A DNA stretch of 64,000 nucleotides from Flavobacteriaceae bacterium (GTDB lineage Bacteria; Bacteroidota; Bacteroidia; Flavobacteriales; Flavobacteriaceae), in NCBI GenBank assembly GCA_013214065.1, contig JABSPK010000001.1, positions 1 to 64,000 on the forward strand, in the 5' to 3' direction. Below, one piece after another: positions 41,615-51,018 of this stretch. Position 1 is the first letter of the stretch, and each line of letters begins with the position of its first letter. Below the pieces are notes generated by a model, which was not told the DNA's origin, searched no databases, and saw only the letters and a program-made list of their open reading frames with translations. A program made the position numbers and the translations under genes.

Positions 41615-41642
41615 ACTCGTATTAATAATTATACACTTAAAT

Positions 41643-41960
41643 ATGGAAACTAAATTCAAATCCGAGGTAATGAAAAGAGCATGGATAATGTTCTATGAAA
41701 CCGAAAAGAAATTCTCCTTGTGCTTAAAAAAGGCATGGAAGATCTACCGTCTGAAAAAGAAGATGGCCGAAAAGGTTGTTAAGTTCACCTACAAAAAAGT
41801 CAACGGCACGGTTCGTTTCGCTAAAAGAACGTTACAGGAGGCATTTTTACAGAATGTTAAAGGCGACAGAAAGCCATCATTGCGCACCCAGGTATATTGG
41901 GACATGGAAGTCGGAGCTTTCAGGTGTTTTAGAATTGAAAACCTTGTGCGTATCTTTTAA
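41643..41960 (+). CDS. DUF2693-type SH3-fold small protein
   Basis: 105 residues. The N-terminal half (MKRAWIMFYETEKKFSLCLKKAWKIY) and C-terminal half (VVKFTYKKVNGTVRFAKRTL, then YWDMEVGAFRCFRIENL) match the pattern of DUF2693, a small SH3-like protein common in Bacteroidota mobile elements. Function unknown. Promoter at 41582-41614. Confidence 0.68.
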   Translation: METKFKSEVMKRAWIMFYETEKKFSLCLKKAWKIYRLKKKMAEKVVKFTYKKVNGTVRFAKRTLQEAFLQNVKGDRKPSLRTQVYWDMEVGAFRCFRIENLVRIF

Positions 41961-41962
41961 TC

Positions 41963-42208
41963 ATGGAAAACAACAAAGACACATCAATGTATCAGGAAAT
42001 TCTAAGACTAAACGATCAAGAACTTGAGGAGGCCAAAGAAAGTTTTAATAAGGTTTTCGATGAAAACTTCACCAATCTGCTTTGGGATGAAAAAGGCCAA
42101 CCAAAGCAAGAAGTAATCGATGCTTTAGAAGCAAAAATCGAACGAACGGAAGCCGAGAAAAAAGCTATAATCGATAAAATCATAAAAGAACATCATGAGC
42201 AACAATGA
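41963..42208 (+). CDS. acidic coiled-coil island protein (81 residues)
   Basis: 81 residues, almost entirely charged helix (LNDQELEEAKESFNKVF; VIDALEAKIERTEAEKKAI). Starts 3 nt after the DUF2693 gene and overlaps the next small gene by 14 nt. No family recognised. Confidence 0.55.
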   Translation: MENNKDTSMYQEILRLNDQELEEAKESFNKVFDENFTNLLWDEKGQPKQEVIDALEAKIERTEAEKKAIIDKIIKEHHEQQ

Positions 42209-42329
42209 AACTAAAGACCTAAGCGAACTGGAGGCCGCGTTAAAACGGAGGTTTGAGAAGGATTTGAAAGAAGCAAACCAAAAGCTTGACGATCTCTTCT
42301 TAAGATTAAACAAGCACAAAAACAGGTAA
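42195..42329 (+). CDS. 44-residue coiled-coil island protein
   Basis: ATG at 42195, stop TAA at 42327-42329. Charged helix (LEAALKRRFEKDLKEANQKL) with heptad-like spacing, similar in style to the preceding gene, which it overlaps by 14 nt. Last gene before the right end of the island. Confidence 0.45.
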   Translation: MSNNETKDLSELEAALKRRFEKDLKEANQKLDDLFLRLNKHKNR

Positions 42330-42353
42330 CAAAAAAGGCCCACTTAAAACTAA

Positions 42354-42386
42354 AAATCCCCGTAAACATTGAGTTCACAGGGATTT
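42354..42386. terminator. island-borne terminator beside tRNA-Leu
   Basis: AAATCCCCGTAAAC (42354-42367), 5-nt loop, GTTCACAGGGATTT (42373-42386), with two mismatches that are G-U pairs in the leftward RNA, and T runs on both sides. It stands where the tRNA transcript would end and replaces the original terminator, now 12 kb away at 30016-30042. Confidence 0.65.
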
Positions 42387-42387
42387 C

Positions 42388-42407
42388 TTTGTACCTCGGG
42401 TGGGAAT
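42388..42407. repeat. attR: right direct repeat, overlapping the tRNA-Leu 3' end
   Basis: Identical to 30040-30059. Bases 42392-42407 are the last 16 of the tRNA gene, so integration here leaves the tRNA whole. Confidence 0.88.
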
Positions 42408-42473
42408 CGAACCCACACTCCCGAAAGAACTGGATTTTGAATCCAGCGCGTCTACCAATTCCGCCACCGAGGC
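42392..42473 (-). tRNA. tRNA-Leu (anticodon CAA)
   Basis: 82-nt class II tRNA. Acceptor GCCTCGG/CCGAGGT with a G-U first pair, D arm, anticodon stem CTGGA/TCCAG with loop TTCAAAA giving anticodon CAA, a 13-nt variable arm, T arm GTGGG-TTCGATT-CCCAC, discriminator A. CCA is not encoded. The gene is the integration target of the island; decodes UUG. Confidence 0.93.
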
Positions 42474-42616
42474 AAAACGGACTGCAAAGCTAAACAATTA
42501 TTTGAATTCGAAAACCAAAATTCACACAATAATGCTTTAGCAACCCAGATTAATTTTTAAATTTGCACCGCTTTAAAAGTAAGGTGTCGCCCAGCGATCC
42601 GTTGAAAAACAGCATC

Positions 42617-43558
42617 ATGCCATACCAAGTGCCCGAACCGAAAATTTTTGCCTGTATCCAGAGTACCATACTGGGCGAAAAAATCGCGGCGGCTTATGGC
42701 ACGGATCTGGGCAAGGTGAAGTTCTCGCGCTACAGCGATGGGGAGTTCCAACCTTCTTTTGAAGAGTCGATCCGTGGAGCCCGGATTTTTATCATCGGAT
42801 CCACGAATCCAAGTTCTGAGAATTTAATGGAGATGTTGTTGATGCTCGATGCCGCAAAGCGGGCCTCGGCGCGACATATCACGGCCGTCATGCCTTACTT
42901 TGGTTGGGCACGGCAAGACCGAAAGGACAAACCCAGGGTTCCTATCGCCGCCAAGTTGGTAGCGAAGATGTTGGAAGCCGCAGGGGCGACCCGGATCATC
43001 ACCATGGACCTCCATGCCGATCAGATCCAGGGCTTTTTCGAAAAACCGGTCGATCACCTGTTCGCTTCTACCCTATTCCTTCCGTATTTGAAAGGATTGG
43101 GCCTAGACAACCTGTGTATCGCCTCACCCGATATGGGGGGATCAAAAAGGGCTTATGCCTACTCGAAGGCCTTGGAGTGTGATGTGGTCATCTGTTACAA
43201 GCAGCGGGCAAAAGCCAATGTCATTTCGCATATGGAGCTGATCGGTGACGTACAGGGTAAGAACGTGGTTTTGGTCGATGATTTGGTCGATACCGCAGGC
43301 ACGTTGACCAAAGCGGCTGACTTGATGATGGAACGTGGCGCCTTGAGCGTACGTGCGATCACCACGCATGGTTTGCTTTCAGGTCAAGCCTATGAGCGGG
43401 TCGAAGAATCGCGTTTGGAAGAATTGATCATCACCGACTCGATCCCGTTGACCAAACAGAGTGATAGCATCAGGGTGTTGGGTTGTGCGGAGCTTTTCGC
43501 GGATGTGATGCATCGCGTACATCACAATACATCGATCGCATCGAAATTTTTAATGTAA
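42617..43558 (+). CDS. prs: ribose-phosphate pyrophosphokinase
   Basis: 313 residues from the ATG at 42617 ([12 protein letters not shown], the usual flavobacterial start). Signatures: [45 protein letters not shown], and the PRPP loop [14 protein letters not shown]. It makes PRPP from ribose-5-phosphate and ATP for nucleotide, His and Trp synthesis. A perfect -7 box TAAATTTG lies at 42558-42565. Confidence 0.96.
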   Translation: MPYQVPEPKIFACIQSTILGEKIAAAYGTDLGKVKFSRYSDGEFQPSFEESIRGARIFIIGSTNPSSENLMEMLLMLDAAKRASARHITAVMPYFGWARQDRKDKPRVPIAAKLVAKMLEAAGATRIITMDLHADQIQGFFEKPVDHLFASTLFLPYLKGLGLDNLCIASPDMGGSKRAYAYSKALECDVVICYKQRAKANVISHMELIGDVQGKNVVLVDDLVDTAGTLTKAADLMMERGALSVRAITTHGLLSGQAYERVEESRLEELIITDSIPLTKQSDSIRVLGCAELFADVMHRVHHNTSIASKFLM

Positions 43559-43574
43559 ACAATTACTAAATATA

Positions 43575-44210
43575 ATGAAGTCAATTACAATCAAAGGATC
43601 CCAAAGAGAAAGCGTGGGCAAGGTTTCGACCAAAGCCCTACGTAATGCTGGAAAGGTCCCTTGCGTACTTTACGGAGGGGAAAAACCGATACACTTTTCA
43701 GCGGATGAGCTATCGTTCAAAAAGCTAGTGTATACCCCCAATGCGTATACGGTAGTAATTGAACTTGAAAACGGTGAAAAATTGGATGCCATCATGCAAG
43801 ACATCCAATTCCACCCGGTAACCGATAAAATCCTACACGTCGATTTTTACCAATTGTTCCAAGACAAGGCAGTGACCTTGGATATTCCGGTACGATTGGA
43901 AGGAAATTCACCAGGGGTACGAAACGGTGGTCGTTTGTTGTTCAGAAAGCGCAAGCTTTCAGTCAAAGCCCTACCGAACTTGTTGCCGGATGAAATTACC
44001 GTAGACATCTCAAAATTGCGAATCGGAGGTAAAGTGGCCGTAGAGACACTTCGAACAGAAGAATTTACCATCATGCACCCCGATAACATCACCGTCGTCC
44101 AAGTGAAAGCTTCCCGTAACGCCGTTGAGGACGAAGAGGAAGAAGAGGAAGAAGGTGGTGAAGAAGGTGCTGCTGCAGAAGCCGCTCCTGCTGAAGGCGC
44201 AGCCGAATAA
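43575..44210 (+). CDS. rplY: 50S ribosomal protein L25/general stress protein Ctc
   Basis: 211 residues: N-terminal L25 domain ([19 protein letters not shown]) binding 5S rRNA, a C-terminal TL5/Ctc beta domain ([28 protein letters not shown]) and an acidic Glu/Ala-rich tail common in Bacteroidota. It starts 16 nt after prs and is probably cotranscribed. A terminator follows. Confidence 0.95.
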   Translation: MKSITIKGSQRESVGKVSTKALRNAGKVPCVLYGGEKPIHFSADELSFKKLVYTPNAYTVVIELENGEKLDAIMQDIQFHPVTDKILHVDFYQLFQDKAVTLDIPVRLEGNSPGVRNGGRLLFRKRKLSVKALPNLLPDEITVDISKLRIGGKVAVETLRTEEFTIMHPDNITVVQVKASRNAVEDEEEEEEEGGEEGAAAEAAPAEGAAE

Positions 44211-44229
44211 GCCCACGCAAATTGAAATC

Positions 44230-44276
44230 AAAGCATCCCATGCGCGCTTCGTGCATCGGGATGCTTTCGTATTTTT
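44230..44276 (+). terminator. terminator after rplY
   Basis: AAAGCATCCC and GGGATGCTTT (44258-44267) form a long stem, extended by ATGC/GCAT, before CGTATTTTT. The T-rich tail overlaps the -7 box TATTTTTG (44270-44277) of pth. Confidence 0.6.
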
Positions 44277-44292
44277 GGACAAAGCAGTTTGA

Positions 44293-44925
44293 ATGTTATC
44301 ATGGTTACGCTCCTTATTTTCAACCACACCGGATACCCTACTCCATGAATCGGACCCTATGAAGAAATACCTCATCATCGGACTTGGAAATATCGGTACC
44401 GAATACGACGACACCCGACACAATATCGGCTTTAAGGTCGTCGATGCCTTGATCGAAAAGGAGGAGATTTCCTTCGAACCGGCAAAATTAGGCGCGGTGG
44501 CCAGTTTTAAATTCAAAGGGAGGAGTGTGTTGTGTATCAAACCCTCGACCTATATGAACCTTAGCGGTAAAGCCGTGGCGTATTGGATGGCAAAAGAAAA
44601 AGTGCCTCTTGAAAACGTTCTTATCGTAACCGACGACATCAACCTCCCCTTTGGGACCCTACGTCTCAAGACCAAGGGCAGTGATGGCGGACACAACGGC
44701 TTGAAAAACATCCAAAATGTGCTACAGACCGCACAATACCCACGTTTACGGTTCGGGGTAGGTTCCGAATTCAGTAAAGGAAAACAAGTTGACTACGTAC
44801 TTGGTCAATGGAACGAATCGGAAGAAGCCGCACTAAATGAACGTCTGGAACGGACCACGGCACTTATCCGCTCGTTCATTTTCGCCGGGGTCAAAAATAC
44901 CATGAACGCCTTCAACGGCACCTAA
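44293..44925 (+). CDS. pth: peptidyl-tRNA hydrolase
   Basis: 210 residues from the ATG at 44293, 15 nt after a perfect -7 box TATTTTTG (44270-44277); the core enzyme begins at the ATG at 44359 (MKKYLIIGLGNIG). Signatures: GLGNIGTEYDDTRHNIGF with the catalytic His, KPSTYMNLSGKAV, DDINLPFG and GGHNGLKNI. It frees tRNA from peptidyl-tRNA that has dropped off the ribosome. The short N-terminal extension occurs in some flavobacterial homologues, so both starts are possible. Confidence 0.93.
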   Translation: MLSWLRSLFSTTPDTLLHESDPMKKYLIIGLGNIGTEYDDTRHNIGFKVVDALIEKEEISFEPAKLGAVASFKFKGRSVLCIKPSTYMNLSGKAVAYWMAKEKVPLENVLIVTDDINLPFGTLRLKTKGSDGGHNGLKNIQNVLQTAQYPRLRFGVGSEFSKGKQVDYVLGQWNESEEAALNERLERTTALIRSFIFAGVKNTMNAFNGT

Positions 44926-44926
44926 T

Positions 44927-47900
44927 TCAACGCTTGAACACTTTTTGGGTCACCTTACGGTCTTCGAATTGCAAGACCACATAATACAGGCCCGAGGCAA
45001 AAGATGAAAAATCAAGGTTCATCGGATTGGACGGTTCCGAGACCGATTGCCGCTGTACCAGCACCCCGTCTGCCGCGAACACCGACCATGATTGAAGACG
45101 GTCGGCACTGTTGAGCAGTACGTTCAAATCGGATTCGACCGGATTGGGGTAAAGTATGGCATCGGTACCGACCAGTAAGGTTTCCGCATACGCTTCTTGA
45201 CAAACAGATCCCGATTCGACTTGCAAGGTATTCACCCCCTCGTTCAAGGGCAACGTAATGGAATTTTCAACCGTTTGGGTCGAGACCCCGTTCAAAACGA
45301 TGTTGAAAGAGGCAGCACCACCCAAAGCGAGGGTTAGGTTCGCTCCTGCATCGATTACGGTCGTATTTACCTGCAATGGGCCTGGCTCCGCGATGACCAC
45401 TTCGAAACACGCTTCCCGAAAGGTCGTTTCGTTTTGCATCCCGGTTACACATAAGGTGTACCTACCGGGGGGCAAGCCGATAAATTGGGTCGAATCGCTA
45501 AAGGAACGATCGATCTGAATGCCGTTTCCATTCAAACTACCCTGATAGGATATCGCAGTATCCGCCACACTGATTTCAAAGGCCCCATCGGTACCCTGCG
45601 GGCAGGAAGGCGCTAGGATAGCGATGGCAAAATTATTATCCGGAAAATCCAACAAAGGACAGCCGGTACTGTCGACCGGCGTGCCCAAAGGCGTGCCTAG
45701 GCAAAGATCGTCGCCATCATCAAAAACGCCATCTTGATCGGCATCGGGGCGAAACTGTCCCTCAACGCAAAATTCCAAGCGCACGACATCAATGCTCCCA
45801 CCATCGGAAGCGGCAGTATCTTCGACTTCTAGCTGCCATTCCCCCGACAAGAGTTCCCCATTAAAGGAAGACAAAGCACCCAAAGGCCGTACCATCCCAT
45901 TGATGGCGGGGTTGTTACCGCATCCGAAAACAGGGCCGTCATCGTCAAAGGTGGCATTGATATCATTACGGCTCCCGCAATTTTTTGAAAGTAGGGTAAC
46001 CCGGGTTCCGGATGGGGAAATGAGGCGAATGATCAGATCTTCGACAAAGGTGTGTGAAACGGCCAATTCGATATTGACATCGGCAATGACCAAAGCTTCT
46101 GCGAAACTGATAGTGGCCGTAACGGTATTCGCGTCATCTGGGGAAATTTCCAAGGGAAGGCCTGAAATCGAAAAGGTGTTGCAATTGATCGCGGTCGTCG
46201 TAAAGACAAAAGGTGGGGAGAAATCGCCTTCATCACAACCATTCTTAGGCCTTACCCGCCAGTAATACTCGGTTTCCGCTTGCAATGGTGGTACGGCAAA
46301 CTCCGATTGGTCGGTCGTGGCTGAAACGATGATGTTCGAAAACGTAATATCGGTCGCTAGTTCGATATCGTAGGAAGAGGCATTTGCCTGGGGATCCCAC
46401 TGCAAAGTCGGTTGAAGACGCACCCCGGCTTCCCTATCTTGGGGCTGGTTCAATACCAAAGCATCAAAGACGGTATTGCGAACTGCCAATTCCAATTCGT
46501 AACTCATGTCTTGCCCGCTCGTACTTGCCGTGACGGTTATCGGATAATCGCCTACGGCCAATCCATCCAAATCACTAAGCGTCAAAAGCACCGGTACATT
46601 AGTGCCATTTACCATAGCGGGATCGAAAACCGCACTCACTCCTGCTGGAACCGAAGCATTGAGATCAACAGTTTCGGTACCCCCTACCGAGCGCGTGAAT
46701 GTAAATGGGATCAAAAAGGTGTTGGGAAGACAGACTTCGTATTGCAATTGGTCGAAATCCAAAACGAAATCACTGGCCGATATGGCAAATTCGGAAGCAT
46801 TGACGGCATAGAATACCTGATTCCTAGCCTTGACCATGATCCGTGCATTGGAGGTGGCCGTATTCGGCAATTGCACTTGGGCCATTCCGGAATTCGGGTG
46901 GTCTTCGGCCAAAAGGACCGAAAAATCGTTCCCCCCATCAAGGGAAAGGAAGATATCCACTGCCGTCGCGTTGATGGGTGCGCGATCGGTCAGGGCCACA
47001 TCCCAAGTCACCGTTTCGATACTGCCCCCTGACAAGGTGCCGGCATCCGCTTGCGAAGTCACCACGAACGGACCTGCCGCATTCACCACTTGAACGTTCA
47101 TTTGTTCGGAAACCACTTGGCCGCCGCCAACCGCATTATCACGAACGGTGAGCGCAAAATTCAATTCACGCTCGCTATCGCTTGCGGTTTCCCAGGCTTC
47201 ATTGACTTGGGGATCCACTTGGCTCAATTGTCCTTGTAGTACCCTCGATAAGCTCGGAAAATAGCGCAAGCCTGTGTTCACAGGGGGAAGGGAACGAAAA
47301 TTGGCACCCACTACATTATCCGGCCCAAACGTATCCGTAGTTACGACACCGTCATCGATCTGCTCCCAGCAATAAGTCAATACCGTTCCGGGATCGGGAT
47401 CAGTGGCGGATCCTTCCAAAACAAAGGCCGTTCCCTTTGGGATCACCAAATCTTCAAGCGGGGCGATAACCGGCGGGGAATTGACCAAGGATGTCGTTGC
47501 CGCACAGCTCGCGCCCTGTAAAACAGTGCTTATTTGGAGAATGCTGCCATAATGGAAATAATCATCGCCGTTCAAAGCGACATTATTGCCCGCGACAATA
47601 CCCGCATAACCCATAATCGTCGTTCCGCTGGCAGGTTCGAATTGCACCCCGGTACCTTCTGATTCAAAAGACCAGCTATGGTTGGCCCCGAACTGGTGGC
47701 CGAGTTCATGGGCCACATAATCAAGATCAAAGAGATCGCCCTCAGGGATCAAGGCCGAAGAAAAGGCGCTTCCCTTGCGGCCGTCGACACAGACCGAACC
47801 GATAAATCCGGCATTGCCGTTATCGACATCACGATGGAACAGGTGACCCACATCGTAATTCGCTTCCCCGATCTCATCGGTCAGGGTATTCTGTACCTGT

Positions 47901-48676
47901 ACGTTCAAAGCGGTGGTATAGGGATCGGTATCGGCATCGGTGAAAATGACATCGGTAGTATTGGCGATCAGCTCAAGCCGGACTCCCAAATCGGTTTCGA
48001 AGACCTCATTGACCCGGGTCAACGTACTGTTGATGGCCGCAAGCGCACCTGCTATAGTACCGCCATGGTATTCGGTATACTCCCCAGTGGTAGAAACCGC
48101 AAAACGGAACGTTCTCAAGGTTCGATCATCGATAGGGCGGTTGGGCCTCAGCTGCAATCCGCTTTGGAGCGCTTCGGTATGGCATTCGAAGGTTTTTGAA
48201 CGACCACTCCCATTTTGATAATTGGCATAACCCAGGGGGTCGTCGGATAAGGGTTCGATAAAACTGCGTCGTCCGTTTTCGAGGTCGACCATCAATACGC
48301 TCACTTGGTCGGCAGCCGTACTGAAGCGGACCTTTCGTGACCGTTCGGCATCCCATCCTACATAGGCCTTGATATCGGGATAGCTGCTTTGGAGCTTTGG
48401 ATGGAAATTCGAACGTTCTTGCACTTGAAAAGCGTGTAATCGGCCCTCCCCGTCAGGAAAATACAACAATCCCGTTTCGGAACCTTCAACCGCACCCAAC
48501 GCGGCAAAGAACCGAGGGGCATCCAAAGTAAGGTAACGGGTATGGGTCGAATCGACTTGTCGTGCTAGGGAATTGGAAGGTCGGACCTTCCAATATCCGT
48601 TCTGCGCAAGGCCACAAAAGCAGTAGAAAAATATGGTAAATGGGAAAACAAAATGTAACTTAGCTTTCATGCTCAT
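44927..48676 (-). CDS. secreted reprolysin-like metalloprotease with P-domain and T9SS sorting tail
   Basis: 1249 residues. Signal peptide, propeptide region, then a metzincin-type zinc protease with H323-E-L-G-H327-Q-F-G-A-N-H333. Fibronectin-like and beta-sandwich regions follow, then a proprotein-convertase P-domain (SHTFVEDLIIRLISPSGTRV; LEVEDTAASDGG), a calcium-binding thrombospondin type 3 segment (DADQDGVFDDGDDLC) and a T9SS type A sorting domain at the end (LYPNPVESDLNVLL to VTQKVFKR). It should be exported by the type IX system and released or attached at the surface. Start context: ATG at 48676 or 48670; -7 box TACATTTG at 48700-48693. Confidence 0.93.
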   Translation of the reverse strand: MSMKAKLHFVFPFTIFFYCFCGLAQNGYWKVRPSNSLARQVDSTHTRYLTLDAPRFFAALGAVEGSETGLLYFPDGEGRLHAFQVQERSNFHPKLQSSYPDIKAYVGWDAERSRKVRFSTAADQVSVLMVDLENGRRSFIEPLSDDPLGYANYQNGSGRSKTFECHTEALQSGLQLRPNRPIDDRTLRTFRFAVSTTGEYTEYHGGTIAGALAAINSTLTRVNEVFETDLGVRLELIANTTDVIFTDADTDPYTTALNVQVQNTLTDEIGEANYDVGHLFHRDVDNGNAGFIGSVCVDGRKGSAFSSALIPEGDLFDLDYVAHELGHQFGANHSWSFESEGTGVQFEPASGTTIMGYAGIVAGNNVALNGDDYFHYGSILQISTVLQGASCAATTSLVNSPPVIAPLEDLVIPKGTAFVLEGSATDPDPGTVLTYCWEQIDDGVVTTDTFGPDNVVGANFRSLPPVNTGLRYFPSLSRVLQGQLSQVDPQVNEAWETASDSERELNFALTVRDNAVGGGQVVSEQMNVQVVNAAGPFVVTSQADAGTLSGGSIETVTWDVALTDRAPINATAVDIFLSLDGGNDFSVLLAEDHPNSGMAQVQLPNTATSNARIMVKARNQVFYAVNASEFAISASDFVLDFDQLQYEVCLPNTFLIPFTFTRSVGGTETVDLNASVPAGVSAVFDPAMVNGTNVPVLLTLSDLDGLAVGDYPITVTASTSGQDMSYELELAVRNTVFDALVLNQPQDREAGVRLQPTLQWDPQANASSYDIELATDITFSNIIVSATTDQSEFAVPPLQAETEYYWRVRPKNGCDEGDFSPPFVFTTTAINCNTFSISGLPLEISPDDANTVTATISFAEALVIADVNIELAVSHTFVEDLIIRLISPSGTRVTLLSKNCGSRNDINATFDDDGPVFGCGNNPAINGMVRPLGALSSFNGELLSGEWQLEVEDTAASDGGSIDVVRLEFCVEGQFRPDADQDGVFDDGDDLCLGTPLGTPVDSTGCPLLDFPDNNFAIAILAPSCPQGTDGAFEISVADTAISYQGSLNGNGIQIDRSFSDSTQFIGLPPGRYTLCVTGMQNETTFREACFEVVIAEPGPLQVNTTVIDAGANLTLALGGAASFNIVLNGVSTQTVENSITLPLNEGVNTLQVESGSVCQEAYAETLLVGTDAILYPNPVESDLNVLLNSADRLQSWSVFAADGVLVQRQSVSEPSNPMNLDFSSFASGLYYVVLQFEDRKVTQKVFKR

Positions 48677-48721
48677 TAAGGGCCTACCTAACCAAATGTA
48701 AGCCTTTTATTTTTTTACTTA

Positions 48722-49657
48722 GTGGAAACAATCCAAGGGATTTCCCAATTCAATTCAACGCTACCGATGGTCATGACCATCGGAACTTTCGATGGGGTAC
48801 ATATCGGCCATCAAAGCATATTAAAACGCCTCATAAACAGTGCCAAAACAATGGGATTGCGCTCCGCAGTGCTGACTTTTTTCCCCCATCCGAGAATGGT
48901 ATTGCAAAAAGATGCCGATATCAAACTCTTGAACACCCTTGAGGAAAAAAAAGCCATTTTGGCCGATCTGGGCATTGATTATCTGATCGTACATCCTTTT
49001 ACCAAAGAGTTTTCAAGGCTTTCGGCCATGGAATTCGTACGCGATAATCTCGTCAATCAACTTAAAGTCAAGAAGGTGATCATCGGATACGACCATCGTT
49101 TTGGTCGCAACCGAAATGCCAGCATCCATGAGCTTCGGAATTTCGGCACCACCTTCGATTTCGAAGTGGAGGAAATACCGGCCCAAGAAATCGACGAGGT
49201 TTCGATCAGTTCCACCAAAATCAGGAATGCCCTGATGGACGGCAGGGTCGACGTCGCCAATACCTATTTAGGATATACCTATATGCTCAATGGCACGATA
49301 ACCCGTGGCAAAGGGCTGGGCAAACAAATCGGTTTCCCAACTGCGAATCTACACATTGCCGAACAACATAAATTGATACCGCAAAACGGGGTCTATGTAG
49401 TGCGGAGCGAGATTGACGGACAAGCTGTCAACGGCATGATGAACATCGGGCTAAACCCCACCGTAGCTGGTGGTAAGCGGAGTATCGAAGTACATTATTT
49501 CGATATCGACCAAGACCTTTACGACACCAAGGTACAGGTACGTTTGATCAAAAAAATACGCGATGAGCGCAAGTTCGATTCTTTGGAGGCCCTACGCGAA
49601 CAACTCCGGAAAGACCAAGCGACTTCAATGAACCTCATAAGCGATGAACGGTATTAA
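48722..49657 (+). CDS. ribF: bifunctional riboflavin kinase/FAD synthetase
   Basis: 311 residues from a GTG at 48722; an ATG at 48767 would cut into the conserved start. FAD synthetase part: TIGTFDGVHIGHQSIL, GYDHRFGRNR, ISSTKIRNAL. Riboflavin kinase part: GRGKGLGKQIGFPTANL, NGVYVVR, GMMNIGLNPTV, IEVHYFDID. Makes FMN then FAD. Overlaps the next gene by 14 nt. Confidence 0.95.
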   Translation: METIQGISQFNSTLPMVMTIGTFDGVHIGHQSILKRLINSAKTMGLRSAVLTFFPHPRMVLQKDADIKLLNTLEEKKAILADLGIDYLIVHPFTKEFSRLSAMEFVRDNLVNQLKVKKVIIGYDHRFGRNRNASIHELRNFGTTFDFEVEEIPAQEIDEVSISSTKIRNALMDGRVDVANTYLGYTYMLNGTITRGKGLGKQIGFPTANLHIAEQHKLIPQNGVYVVRSEIDGQAVNGMMNIGLNPTVAGGKRSIEVHYFDIDQDLYDTKVQVRLIKKIRDERKFDSLEALREQLRKDQATSMNLISDERY

Positions 49658-50972
49658 AGCCTTTCTTTTCAAACCCATAGACAACGCCCAATTGGTGGTC
49701 TTTCGGGTTTTTTACGGCCTATTGGTCTGTGCTGAATGCTTCGGTGCGATAGGTACGGGCTGGGTTCGTCGTACACTTATCGAACCTCAATTCACCTTTT
49801 CGTTCATCGGGTTTGAATGGTTACAACCTTTGCCCGGCAATGGCATGTACGGCTATTTTGCGGTCATGGGGGTTTTGGGGATCATGATCACCATCGGCTA
49901 TCGGTACCGCTTCGCCGCTTTCGGATTCGCCTTTATGTGGGCAGGCGCCTATTTGATGCAGAAGACCTCCTACAACAACCACTATTATTTGTTGATGCTT
50001 TTGGCTTTTATCATGGGGTTCATGCCGGCCCATCGAGATGTATCGGTCGATGCCAAGCTAAGGCCAGGGTTTCGTCGCACCCACATGTACAACTATTTTC
50101 GATGGATCATCATCTTGCAATTGTTCATCGTGTATACCTATGCTTCCATTGCCAAGTGGTATGGCGATTGGCTCGATTTCAGTATCATCGAAATACTGAT
50201 GCGCGGTAAAAAGGACTATGCGGTCATCGGGGAATTCATCCAACAAAAATGGGTCCATAAGATCGTGGCCGTTTTCGGGATTCTATTCGACTTCCTAGTC
50301 GTTCCGGGTTTGTTGTGGAAACCGACCCGCAAGCTATTCTTTATGCTCTCGATCTTCTTCCATCTGTTCAACAGTTTTGTGTTCCGGATCGGCATATTTC
50401 CCTACCTCTCATTGGCATTTTGTGTCTTCTTTTTCGATCCACAGACCATTCGAAACCTGTTTTTGAAACGGAAAGAACCCGAAATCCCGGATGCTGCCGA
50501 TCAACCGAAAAGGGCACTCATATTGCTAGGGGCACTTTCAATCTATTTTTTGGTCCAACTCTTCTTGCCCCTTAGGCACCACACCTTCAAGGATGATGTG
50601 CTTTGGACCGAAGAGGGCCACCGTTTGAGCTGGAGAATGATGTTGCGCAGCCGCACGGGAATCATCAAATATCGGGTCGTCAACAAGGCGACCAAAGAGG
50701 AGTCCTTCATCGATCTCGACGATTACCTGACCAAAAAACAACGGCGAAAAGTCGGTGCCTACCCTGACTTTGCGTGGCAATTCGCCCAACGATTGAAAAG
50801 CGAATACGCCGAAAAAGGAATCGAAGTCAGTGTCTATGTCACCTCAAGGGCCAAGGTGAACGGTAGCCCGTATTACACCTTTATCGATCCCGAGGTCGAT
50901 CTAGCAGCGGTACCATGGAAGCATTTTTCACATAACGAGTGGATTTTGCCCAGAGAAACCGAAGAAGACTAG
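49644..50972 (+). CDS. HTTM/vitamin K-dependent gamma-carboxylase-like membrane protein
   Basis: 442 residues with an N-terminal block of several membrane helices (~15-290; GYFAVMGVLGIMITIGY; HYYLLMLLAFIMGFMPAHRD; FHLFNSFVFRIGIFPYLSL) in the HTTM pattern, and a C-terminal soluble part (~310-440). Bacterial members are homologous to the gamma-glutamyl carboxylase but their substrates are largely unknown. Start overlaps ribF by 14 nt, so it is cotranscribed. Confidence 0.8.
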   Translation: MNGIKAFLFKPIDNAQLVVFRVFYGLLVCAECFGAIGTGWVRRTLIEPQFTFSFIGFEWLQPLPGNGMYGYFAVMGVLGIMITIGYRYRFAAFGFAFMWAGAYLMQKTSYNNHYYLLMLLAFIMGFMPAHRDVSVDAKLRPGFRRTHMYNYFRWIIILQLFIVYTYASIAKWYGDWLDFSIIEILMRGKKDYAVIGEFIQQKWVHKIVAVFGILFDFLVVPGLLWKPTRKLFFMLSIFFHLFNSFVFRIGIFPYLSLAFCVFFFDPQTIRNLFLKRKEPEIPDAADQPKRALILLGALSIYFLVQLFLPLRHHTFKDDVLWTEEGHRLSWRMMLRSRTGIIKYRVVNKATKEESFIDLDDYLTKKQRRKVGAYPDFAWQFAQRLKSEYAEKGIEVSVYVTSRAKVNGSPYYTFIDPEVDLAAVPWKHFSHNEWILPRETEED

Positions 50973-51018
50973 TCTACAATGGGGCAAAGGCTTAAATTTG
51001 CCCTGCAAAACCGAAGCC

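Larger units (their letters stand above)
30040..42407. mobile_element. 12.4-kb integrated element, phage-satellite-like, in tRNA-Leu
   Basis: Bounded by identical 20-bp repeats at 30040-30059 and 42388-42407; the right copy forms the 3' end of tRNA-Leu. It carries an integrase beside the left end, an excisionase-like gene, DUF6291 and RecA-like replication-type genes, small and large terminase subunits, RHH and HTH regulators, and cargo (Ntn hydrolase, Panacea toxin-antitoxin, putAbiC-like protein). No portal, capsid, protease, tail or lysis gene is seen. Cargo genes are visibly richer in A+T than the chromosome. The size and content fit a phage satellite or a strongly reduced prophage. Confidence 0.85.

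Noticed and set aside
30040-42407. Integrative conjugative element
   Set aside because: No relaxase, coupling protein or tra genes are seen; terminase genes and size point to a phage-related element.
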